DNA of 35,669 bases from Thermoleophilia bacterium (lineage in GTDB: Bacteria; Actinomycetota; Thermoleophilia; Gaiellales; Gaiellaceae). A model generated the notes under the pieces. It was given only the letters and a program-made list of their open reading frames with translations. It did not search any database and was not told the origin of the DNA. Where the stretch lies: assembly GCA_013362295.1 (NCBI GenBank), contig JABFWJ010000125.1, forward strand, positions 1 through 35,669, in the 5' to 3' direction. The translations under genes were made by a program, and so were the position numbers. Shown here piece after piece: positions 8,264 to 14,314 of this stretch (within the stretch, counting starts at the first letter, position 1; every line of letters starts with the position of its first letter).

Positions 8264-8412
8264 ACCGTCTCTCGTGGGACACGACGGCGCCCAGGCGCCC
8301 GAACGGCAAGCGCACGGCGGCCCAGCCGCGGCCCGAGCTCGGCCTCGTCGAGTCAGAGGCGGAGCTGATCCGCGTCGCCTGGGACAAGCCGACCCGCATC
8401 GCGCCGTTCTGA
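8260..8412 (+). CDS. Small protein (50 residues) of unknown function, third gene of the RHH/DUF4097 unit
   Basis: The ATG overlaps the DUF4097 stop (ATGA) and GGAGG lies six bases upstream, a strong coupled start. The protein begins MNRLSWDTTAPRRPNGKRTA, continues with a Pro/Arg-rich linker, and ends in an acidic-amphipathic segment (ESEAELIRVAWDKPTRIAPF). There is no membrane helix or signal peptide and I do not recognise a family. Its tight coupling, and the terminator only 24 bases after its stop, argue that it is a real gene and not a chance frame. Confidence 0.65.
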   Translation: MNRLSWDTTAPRRPNGKRTAAQPRPELGLVESEAELIRVAWDKPTRIAPF

Positions 8413-8436
8413 GCACGCTGCCGCAGAACGCAGCAA

Positions 8437-8464
8437 ACGAAGGCCCGCTCCGGCGGGCCTTCGT
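8437..8464. terminator. Bidirectional intrinsic terminator hairpin
   Basis: A perfect 12-base-pair stem (ACGAAGGCCCGC at 8437-8448 pairing with 8453-8464) with a TCCG loop lies between two convergent genes. On the minus strand the stem is followed by a short T run (the final T pairs plus TTG), so it serves the gene ending at 8470 at least as well as the plus-strand operon ending at 8412. It is the only clear hairpin terminator among the convergent junctions here. Confidence 0.85.
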
Positions 8465-8469
8465 CGTGC

Positions 8470-9546
8470 TCAGTCCGTGCCGAAGACGGTGAGCGGGCCG
8501 TCCTTGAACTGCCGGCCGGTGGACCAGGTCGCCGGCAGGACCGTCAGGTGCGTCTCGAGGCTCATCGCGGTGAGCGACGTGCCGCCGCCGCGGCAGCAGC
8601 GGTCGCGGAAGCGGAGCGTGCCGCCGCCGTCGGGTGTGAGGATGGCGATCCAGTAGGTGGCGCCCGGAGTGAGCGCCGTCTTCGGGACGTGGACCGTGTT
8701 CCAGTCGCCGCCTCCCTGAGCGAGCGGCGTCGAGGCCTGCGCGAGCAACTGCCCCGGACCGCCTTCGCCGTCCGCGTAGATGCCGGCGACGAGGGACGTC
8801 GCCGTCGAGCCCGGGTCGACATAGATGTTGATCCGGGAGAGGGCGGACCCGGTCGCGCCGACCTGGAACGCCTCGGCCGAGCCTGCCGGGTTGGAGTCCA
8901 CCTTCGGCTGTACCGTCTCGGCGCCGAACGCGGTCGCTATCGGCGGATAGTCGAGAGACGTGTTCCCCCATCGCCCCCAGGCTCGCAGGTAGTCGTTGAA
9001 CGCCCAGCGAGCGTCGAGCAACAGGTGTCGGTCACCGAGATCGATGTCGTGCTGAATGCTCCACCACCGCGCGAACCCACCTGGGTCCTGCAGGAACCTG
9101 AACGAAGACGCCATGCTCGACGCCGTCTCCGCGAGGCCCTTGACCATGTTCACGATCTCGAGGATCTGGGGGTGCGCCTTCGCGGCGAGCTCTCCCGATG
9201 CGTCGGCCGCTGCCAGGCGATGGAGCGCGACCCTGATCCCCTGCCAGCACCGCCCCGCGCTGAGCCCGTCTGGCCACTGGCCTTCGCTCGCCCAGCAGTC
9301 GGCGTCGATCGACCAGCCGAGGCTTGCGACCGAGCGCGAGAGCCACAAGCGCGCGGAGGGGGTGGTGAGCGACCCGCGGAGCGCGATCAGCTCCGTACGC
9401 GTCGTCCCGAGCTGAGCCTCGGGCGAGCCGGGCGGGTACGCGGACGCGCCGCCGGCCAGCGCCAGCAGGACCGCGGCGATCAGCGCGAGCGCAGCCGCGC
9501 CCCAGATCCTCTTCGACCCCCTCACTGTCTCCTCGTTTCCGTCCAT
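8470..9546 (-). CDS. Secreted protein of unknown function with C-terminal beta-sandwich-like domain
   Basis: 358 residues. Residues about 8-36 form a signal peptide (basic RGSKR, then WGAAALALIAAVLLALAGG, ending ASA). The mature part has a helical region (40-190) with four cysteine or tryptophan-rich spots (DADCWASEGQWPDG, AGRCWQG). A beta-rich C-terminal domain (about 205-355) holds STATSLVAGIYADGEGGPGQ and GATYWIAILTPDGGG, like the carbohydrate-binding or choice-of-anchor beta-sandwiches of exported proteins. I cannot name the family. The start could also be the GTG at 9525, preceded three bases earlier by GAGGAG and giving a more compact signal peptide. A -10-like TAGGTT (9573-9578, minus) fits either start. 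It probably acts in or outside the envelope. Confidence 0.8.
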   Translation of the reverse strand: MDGNEETVRGSKRIWGAAALALIAAVLLALAGGASAYPPGSPEAQLGTTRTELIALRGSLTTPSARLWLSRSVASLGWSIDADCWASEGQWPDGLSAGRCWQGIRVALHRLAAADASGELAAKAHPQILEIVNMVKGLAETASSMASSFRFLQDPGGFARWWSIQHDIDLGDRHLLLDARWAFNDYLRAWGRWGNTSLDYPPIATAFGAETVQPKVDSNPAGSAEAFQVGATGSALSRINIYVDPGSTATSLVAGIYADGEGGPGQLLAQASTPLAQGGGDWNTVHVPKTALTPGATYWIAILTPDGGGTLRFRDRCCRGGGTSLTAMSLETHLTVLPATWSTGRQFKDGPLTVFGTD

Positions 9547-9643
9547 GCCGCAAGGCTGCGGCGGAAGGGAGAAACCTAGTGGCGAGGTGTCCCTCCGCCT
9601 ACTGGACGAACCTCCAGGGTCGGACGGACGGTGGTCGGGTCCC

Positions 9644-9649
9644 TAGGCT
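9644..9649 (+). promoter_or_regulatory. -10 box (TAGGCT) of a predicted leaderless promoter
   Basis: TAGGCT ends exactly six bases before the ATG at 9656, the same spacing as at the FtsH-like gene and otsB. No Shine-Dalgarno is present before this ATG. The -35 is not recognisable. Confidence 0.5.
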
Positions 9650-9655
9650 GACCCG

Positions 9656-10072
9656 ATGCGGAAGGACCTCGCCCTCGACGATGTCGGCGACCTGCTCGAG
9701 CTGCCTTTGCTCGCGGTGCTCGCGACATATCGCCGCGACGGGACCGTCCTCCTCTCGCCGGTCTGGCACGAATGGCGCGACGGCGGTTTCACCGTCGCGA
9801 CCAACGGCGACGGCGTCAAGGTTCGTCACCTGCGCCGCGATCCGCACGCGAGCCTCGTCGTCTGCGAGCAGTCGCCGCCCTATCGCGGCGTCGAGCTCCG
9901 CGCGGCAGCTCGGCTGGTTGTCGACGGCGCACCGGAGGCGGCCCGCCGGATCGCCGTCCGCTATCTGGGAGACGCCGACGGAACTGCCCAGGCGGCGCGG
10001 CTCGCCGACGACACGCTGATCCGTCTCGAGCCGGGCGCCCTCCGCGTGTGGGACTTCGCCGACGAGTACTGA
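9656..10072 (+). CDS. PPOX-class split-barrel protein, probably F420- or FMN-binding
   Basis: 138 residues, the usual size of single-domain members of the pyridoxamine 5'-phosphate oxidase-like split-barrel superfamily. Strand patterns fit: LAVLATYRRDGTVLLSPVWH (19-38), then GGFTVATNGDGVKVRHLRRD, then ASLVVCEQSPPYRGVELRAA. The TVLLSPVWHEW and VKVRHLRRDP stretches match the actinobacterial F420-dependent reductase (FDOR-B) type more than true PdxH, which is longer. Such proteins reduce quinones, biliverdin or enone substrates using reduced F420, or bind FMN or heme. The substrate cannot be told from sequence. It is probably a single-gene transcript and leaderless. Confidence 0.85.
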   Translation: MRKDLALDDVGDLLELPLLAVLATYRRDGTVLLSPVWHEWRDGGFTVATNGDGVKVRHLRRDPHASLVVCEQSPPYRGVELRAAARLVVDGAPEAARRIAVRYLGDADGTAQAARLADDTLIRLEPGALRVWDFADEY

Positions 10073-10084
10073 CGGCGTTCTACG

Positions 10085-10258
10085 TCAACGGCCGGAGCCG
10101 CGGCCCGACTGGTAGTTCTCGCCGGCGGCCGAGCGCTGGCTCAGGCGGATCGTCTCCATCTCGTCGCGCAGCCGGTCCGACTCGGCCTGGGCGGCGATCT
10201 CCTCCGGCGTCTTCGGCGTCGGGCGGAACAATTCGAAGAACTTGCGCAAGATGCTCAC
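10085..10258 (-). CDS. Small charged protein (57 residues), unknown function
   Basis: Starts at a GTG (10258) with AAGGTG seven bases upstream and ends at a TGA at 10085. The sequence begins VSILRKFFELFRPTPKTPEE, an amphipathic hydrophobic/basic helix that could sit on the membrane surface. A strongly charged helical part follows (IAAQAESDRLRDEMETIRLS) and then a Gly/Ser/Arg tail. I do not recognise it. It lies just downstream of tRNA-Lys on the same strand, 21 bases beyond its 3' end, and could be co-transcribed with it. The clear ribosome site and natural-looking composition support a real gene. Confidence 0.55.
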   Translation of the reverse strand: MSILRKFFELFRPTPKTPEEIAAQAESDRLRDEMETIRLSQRSAAGENYQSGRGSGR

Positions 10259-10279
10259 GGCAGCACCTTACTGCGAGGA

Positions 10280-10352
10280 TGGGCCGTGTAGGGATCGAAC
10301 CTACGACCTTGGGATTAAGAGTCCCCTGCTCTACCAGCTGAGCTAACGGCCC
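10280..10352 (-). tRNA. tRNA-Lys (anticodon CTT)
   Basis: 73 bases on the minus strand. The 7-bp acceptor stem pairs GGGCCGT with ACGGCCC. The D-arm has GCTCAGCTGGTAGAGC, the anticodon loop CTCTTAA carries CTT (reads AAG), and the T-arm has GTAGG-TTCGATC-CCTAC. The discriminator base is A and the CCA end is not encoded. A TACGAT -10 (10382-10387, minus) lies about 30 bases upstream and overlaps the -10 of the divergent epimerase gene. Confidence 0.97.
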
Positions 10353-10380
10353 GCTTGTCTTTCCGATTTCAAGCGCCGCG

Positions 10381-10387
10381 TATCGTA
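10381..10387. promoter_or_regulatory. Symmetric bidirectional -10 between tRNA-Lys and the epimerase gene
   Basis: TATCGTA reads as TATCGT on the plus strand (10381-10386, nine bases before the ATG at 10396) and as TACGAT on the minus strand (10387-10382, about 30 bases before the tRNA). One short element could serve both divergent transcripts. No convincing -35 was found on either side. Confidence 0.45.
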
Positions 10388-10395
10388 GCGCCCTC

Positions 10396-11406
10396 ATGCG
10401 TGTGCTCTCGGTGGTCGGCAACCGTCCCCAGTTCATCAAGTCGGCACCCTTGTCGGTCGCCCTGCGGGCCGCCGGGATCGACGAGATCGTCCTGCACACG
10501 GGGCAGCACTGGGACCCGGAGATGTCGCAGGTCTTCTTCGACGAGCTCTCGATCCCCGAGCCCGCATACCGGCTCGACCTGCGTACCGCAGACACCGAAG
10601 CGATGACCGCGCCGATCCGCGAGGCCGTCGCGCGCGAGCGTCCCGACTGGGTTCTCGTCTACGGCGACACGAACACGACGGCGGCCGGGGCGCGGGCGGC
10701 CGGCGGCGTGCCGGTGGCCCACGTGGAGGCGGGTCTCCGGAGCTTCGACCTCTCGATGCCCGAAGAGCGGAACCGGATCGAGGTCGACCGGCTGTCCGCG
10801 CTGCTGCTCGTGCCCGACACGCGCTCGGCGGAGCAGCTCACGGCCGAGGGCGTCGAGGGCCGCATCGAGCTCGTCGGCGACGTGATGGCGGATGCAACGC
10901 GGGTCTTCCTACCGATCGCGCAGCGGCTCGAGAACCCCTACGAGGGGCCGTACGTGGCCGTGACGATCCATCGGCAGGCGAACACGGAGCCGGACCGGCT
11001 GCGCAAGATCGCAGCCGCGTTCGCAGAGAGCGGGCGGCGGTTCGTCTTTCCCGTGCACCCTCGCACGCGGCACGTGCTCGACGAGCACGGGATCCCGCTG
11101 CCCCCGAACGTGCAGGCGATCGAGCCGCTCGGCTACCTGGAGATGCTCGCGTTCCTCGCGGCGGCCGAGTGCGTCCTCACCGACTCCGGCGGCCTGCAGA
11201 AAGAGGCGTACTGGCTGCACGTCCCGTGCGTCACGGTGCGCCCCAACACGGAGTGGGTGGCGACGGTGCAGGCGGGCGCGAACACGCTCGTCGAGCCGGG
11301 CGGCCTGGCCCGCGCCCTGGACGAGTCGCGTTTCCCGGCCGGCGCGCCGGAGCTGTACGGGGACGGCCACGCCGCCGAACGCATCGCGGCCGCCCTGTAC
11401 CCTTGA
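10396..11406 (+). CDS. wecB: UDP-N-acetylglucosamine 2-epimerase family protein (WecB/WbpI-like)
   Basis: 336 residues of GT-B-like fold. VVGNRPQFIKSAPLS at the N-terminus, HTGQHWDPEMS, VYGDTNTTAAG, HVEAGLRSFD, VTIHRQANT, FPVHPRTR and LTDSGGLQKEA are the family's conserved blocks. The stretch TEWVATVQAGANTLV matches the WbpI branch (UDP-2,3-diacetamido-glucuronate 2-epimerase), where UDP-GlcNAc 2-epimerases have TERPE. This fits the next three genes, which look like WbpA, WbpB and WbpD. The enzyme inverts C2 of a UDP-N-acetyl-glucosamine-type sugar to the manno form for surface polysaccharide synthesis. It is the first gene of a four-gene operon; its stop overlaps or abuts the next start. The family is certain; the exact substrate is inferred. 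Confidence 0.92.
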   Translation: MRVLSVVGNRPQFIKSAPLSVALRAAGIDEIVLHTGQHWDPEMSQVFFDELSIPEPAYRLDLRTADTEAMTAPIREAVARERPDWVLVYGDTNTTAAGARAAGGVPVAHVEAGLRSFDLSMPEERNRIEVDRLSALLLVPDTRSAEQLTAEGVEGRIELVGDVMADATRVFLPIAQRLENPYEGPYVAVTIHRQANTEPDRLRKIAAAFAESGRRFVFPVHPRTRHVLDEHGIPLPPNVQAIEPLGYLEMLAFLAAAECVLTDSGGLQKEAYWLHVPCVTVRPNTEWVATVQAGANTLVEPGGLARALDESRFPAGAPELYGDGHAAERIAAALYP

Positions 11407-11411
11407 GCGCC

Positions 11412-12680
11412 GTGCCGGAGGAGAGCCTGTACGACGTCGCCGTCATCGGCGCGGGATACGTCGGCGTGCCGCTCGCCGCGACCTTCGGCGAGGCCGGGAG
11501 CCGGGTGCTGCTCATCGACGTGCAACAGCACGTCGTCGATGCGCTGAACCGCGGCGAGAGCCACATTGAGGACGTCAGCTCCGAACGCCTCGCGGCGCTC
11601 ACGGAGAAGGGGCTCGTCGTCGCCACGACCGACTACGAGCAGGCGAAGCGCGCCCACGCGGTGCTGATCGCGCTCCCGACGCCGCTCTCCCGCCAGCGCG
11701 AGCCGGACCTGTCGTACATCGAGCGGGCGGGGCAGAGCCTCGCGCCGGTGCTGCAGCGCGGACAGGTCGTGATCCTCGAGTCGACGACGTGGCCGGGGAC
11801 GACGCGCGAGGTCCTGCAGCCGATCCTCGAGGAGGGCTCGGGCCTCACGGCAGGCGTGGACTTCCACCTCGCGATGTCACCCGAACGTGTCGATCCCGGC
11901 CGCGAGGACTGGACGACGAAGACGACGCCGAAGGTCGTCGGCGGCATCAGCCCCGAGTCGACGAAGGCTGCGGCGGACGTGTACCGCATCGCGATCGACA
12001 CCGTGCACGAGGTCTCGACGCCCGACGCCGCCGAGCTGACGAAACTGCTCGAGAACATCTATCGCGCCGTCAACATCGCGCTCGTCAACGAGCTCGCGCA
12101 GCTGTGCGACCGGATGGAGATCGACGTCTGGGAAGTCGTCGACGCCGCCGCGACGAAGCCGTTCGGCTTCGCGTCGTTCAAGCCGGGCCCGGGCCTCGGC
12201 GGCCACTGCATCCCGATCGATCCCTTCTACCTCACCTGGAAAGCACGCGAGTTCGACTTCTCGACGCGCTTCATCGAGCTCGCCGGCGAAGTCAACAACA
12301 ACATGCCGTACTTCTGCCGATCGTTGATCTCGCAGGCGCTCAACCACGGTGCGAACAAGTCGGTCGCCGGGTCGAAGATCCTGATCCTCGGGGTCGCCTA
12401 CAAGCCGGACATCGGCGACATGCGCGAGTCTCCGGCCGAGAAGCTGATCCACCTGCTGCGCAACGCGGGCGGCGACGTCTCCTATCACGACCCCCACGTG
12501 CCGGAGTTCGACGGAATGCACTCCGTCGCGCTCGAGCCCGACGCGTACGACTGCATCGCGATCGTAACCAACCACTCCGGCATCGACTACCGCGAGGTCG
12601 TGCGCCGCGGGCACGTGATCGTCGACTTCCGCAACGCGACGAAGGGATACGAGGGCGACGGCAAGGTCTGGAAGCTGTGA
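11412..12680 (+). CDS. wbpA: UDP-N-acetyl-hexosamine 6-dehydrogenase (WbpA/WecC family)
   Basis: 422 residues from GTG 11412; a TTG at 11403 would add three and overlap the previous stop. The NAD-binding motif is VAVIGAGYVGVPLA. The catalytic cysteine is in GPGLGGHCIPIDPFYLTWKA (about 256-275), the form typical of WbpA-type UDP-GlcNAc dehydrogenases. NPY-type residues lie in the central helix (ELTKLLENIYRAVNIALVNE), and the C-terminal UDP-binding part has ILGVAYKPDIGDMRESPA. It oxidises C6 of a UDP-N-acetyl-sugar to the uronic acid in two NAD-dependent steps. It sits between the epimerase and a Gfo/Idh/MocA oxidoreductase, whose GTG overlaps its TGA by four bases. UDP-glucose dehydrogenase is less likely given the context. 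Confidence 0.92.
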   Translation: MPEESLYDVAVIGAGYVGVPLAATFGEAGSRVLLIDVQQHVVDALNRGESHIEDVSSERLAALTEKGLVVATTDYEQAKRAHAVLIALPTPLSRQREPDLSYIERAGQSLAPVLQRGQVVILESTTWPGTTREVLQPILEEGSGLTAGVDFHLAMSPERVDPGREDWTTKTTPKVVGGISPESTKAAADVYRIAIDTVHEVSTPDAAELTKLLENIYRAVNIALVNELAQLCDRMEIDVWEVVDAAATKPFGFASFKPGPGLGGHCIPIDPFYLTWKAREFDFSTRFIELAGEVNNNMPYFCRSLISQALNHGANKSVAGSKILILGVAYKPDIGDMRESPAEKLIHLLRNAGGDVSYHDPHVPEFDGMHSVALEPDAYDCIAIVTNHSGIDYREVVRRGHVIVDFRNATKGYEGDGKVWKL

Positions 12681-13645
12681 CCAAGGTCGCAGTGGCGGGC
12701 CTGGGCTACTGGGGCCCGAACCTCGTTCGCAACTTCGACGAGCTGACCGAGCTCGCCTGGCTCGTCGATCTCGACCCGCAGCTGCGCGAGCGCTTCGGCG
12801 GGCGCTACCCGGACGCGAGAGTCACCGACGACTTCGACGAGGTGCTCGCCGACGACGACGTCGACGCGGTCGTGGTCGCGACGCCCGTGCCGACGCATTA
12901 CGCGCTCGCGAAGCGCGCGCTCGAGGCGGGGAAGCATGTGATGGTCGAAAAACCGCCGGCGATGCGCCGCTCCGAGATGGACGAGCTCGTGAGCCTCGCC
13001 ACCGAGCACGACCGCGTGCTCATGCCGGGGCACCTGCTGCTCTACCACCCGGGCGTCGTCAAGCTGAAGGAGCTGATCGACGCCGGCGAGCTCGGCGAGG
13101 TGCTGTGCGTCTACGGCAACCGCCAGAACCTCGGGATCGTGCGCACGAACGAGAACGCGCTCTGGTCGCTGGGCGTGCACGACCTCTCCGTGATCCTCTA
13201 CCTGCTCGACGAGGATCCCGAGGTCGCCACGGCGCAGGGTCGCGACTTCCTCACGCCCGGCGTCGAGGACGTCGTCTTCTGCTACCTGCGCTTCCCGAGC
13301 GGCAAGATCGCGCACATGCACTTGTCGTGGCTCGACCCGCACAAGATGCGGCGGATGACGGTCGTCGGGCGCGAGAAGATGGTCGTATTCGACGACATGG
13401 AGCTGGAGCGCAAGGTGACGGTCTACGAGAAGTCGCCGTGGAAGCGCGCAGAGACGTACGGTGAGTGGATGACGCGCTCCGGCGACATCTACATTCCGAA
13501 GATCTCGACCGACGAGCCGCTGCGCCTCGAGTGCAGCTACTTCCTCGAGCTGATCGGCGGCAAGCACGACAAGGCCAAGGTCGCGCGGGACGGGGCACGC
13601 GTCGTGCGCGCGCTCGAGATGCTGACCAACTCGCTGGACGGCTGA
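12677..13645 (+). CDS. Gfo/Idh/MocA-family oxidoreductase (WbpB-like)
   Basis: 322 residues. The N-terminal Rossmann fold begins VAVAGLGYWGPNLVRNFDEL, and the EKP motif of the family is in GKHVMVEKPPAMRRSEMD (about 88-105). The C-terminal alpha/beta domain (130-322) has GVHDLSVILYLL, with the conserved His of the active site. In the WbpA-B-E-D-I pathway WbpB oxidises C3 of UDP-GlcNAc-uronate, passing hydride via NAD and 2-oxoglutarate, before WbpE transaminates it. The position directly after the dehydrogenase (GTGA overlap) and before an acetyltransferase supports that role. Sequence alone gives only the oxidoreductase family. Confidence 0.88.
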   Translation: MTKVAVAGLGYWGPNLVRNFDELTELAWLVDLDPQLRERFGGRYPDARVTDDFDEVLADDDVDAVVVATPVPTHYALAKRALEAGKHVMVEKPPAMRRSEMDELVSLATEHDRVLMPGHLLLYHPGVVKLKELIDAGELGEVLCVYGNRQNLGIVRTNENALWSLGVHDLSVILYLLDEDPEVATAQGRDFLTPGVEDVVFCYLRFPSGKIAHMHLSWLDPHKMRRMTVVGREKMVVFDDMELERKVTVYEKSPWKRAETYGEWMTRSGDIYIPKISTDEPLRLECSYFLELIGGKHDKAKVARDGARVVRALEMLTNSLDG

Positions 13646-13653
13646 GCCCCGGA

Positions 13654-14304
13654 ATGGCCGACGTTCATCCGTCCGCGATCGTGTACGAGGGCACGGTGCT
13701 CGGCGAAGGCGTCCGCGTCCTCGAGCACGCCGTCGTCGGCAAGCAGCCGTCGCTCGGCGCAAAGTCGACGGCGCGGCGCGAGCCGCTGCCGCCGGCGAAG
13801 ATCGGCGACGGGACCGTGATCTCGACCGGCGCGATCGTCTTCGCGGGCTCGACGATCGGCGCCAACTGCATCGTCGGCGACCAGTCGTGCATACGCGAGC
13901 GGGTCGAGCTGGCCGACGATTGCGTCCTCGGGCGCGGCTCGCTGATCGAGAACGACACGACCGTCGGCACCGGCACGCGCATCCAGGCCGAGGCCTACAT
14001 CACCGCCTACTCAACGCTCGAGGAAGACGTCTTCATTGCGCCGTGCGTCGTCACGACGAACGACAACTTCATGGGCCGGACGGAGAGGCGCAAGGAGCTG
14101 ATGAAGGGGCCGACGATCCGCCGCAGCGCCCGCGTGGGCGGCGGCGCGATCCTCTGTCCGGGCATCGAGGTCGGCGAAGAGGCCTTCGTCGGCGCAGGCG
14201 CCGTCGTCACGAAGGACGTGCCCCCGCGCACGCTCGTCGTCGGCAGCCCGGCGCGCGTGCTGCGCGACGTCGCCGACAACGAGCTGCGCGAGAACGGCGG
14301 CTAG
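13654..14304 (+). CDS. Left-handed beta-helix N-acetyltransferase (WbpD-like)
   Basis: 216 residues of hexapeptide repeats: SAIVYEGTVLGEGVRV, IGDGTVISTGAIVFAG, STIGANCIVGDQSCI, VGTGTRIQAEAYI and the C-terminal IEVGEEAFVGAGAVVTKDVP followed by VVGSPARVLR. A loop with Asn/His-type residues (VTTNDNFMGRTERR, about 129-142) interrupts the coil where acetyl-CoA and substrate meet. WbpD acetylates the 3-amino group of UDP-GlcNAc3NA using acetyl-CoA; that substrate is inferred from the cluster. The first 45 residues carry an extra charged insert (GAKSTARREPLPPAK), making it longer than WbpD (about 190). It is the last gene of the cluster, ten bases from the convergent propeller gene, without a visible terminator. 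Confidence 0.85.
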   Translation: MADVHPSAIVYEGTVLGEGVRVLEHAVVGKQPSLGAKSTARREPLPPAKIGDGTVISTGAIVFAGSTIGANCIVGDQSCIRERVELADDCVLGRGSLIENDTTVGTGTRIQAEAYITAYSTLEEDVFIAPCVVTTNDNFMGRTERRKELMKGPTIRRSARVGGGAILCPGIEVGEEAFVGAGAVVTKDVPPRTLVVGSPARVLRDVADNELRENGG

Positions 14305-14314
14305 CCTCTATCCC

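Noticed and set aside
10080..10595. Minus-strand frame reading through tRNA-Lys
   Set aside because: It contains the well-known false peptide LAQLVEQGTLNPKVVGSIPT made by translating a tRNA gene. The real small gene there is 10085-10258 in another frame.
14305..14314. Terminator between the WbpD-like gene and the propeller gene
   Set aside because: Only ten bases separate the two stops and no stem of useful length was seen around them.
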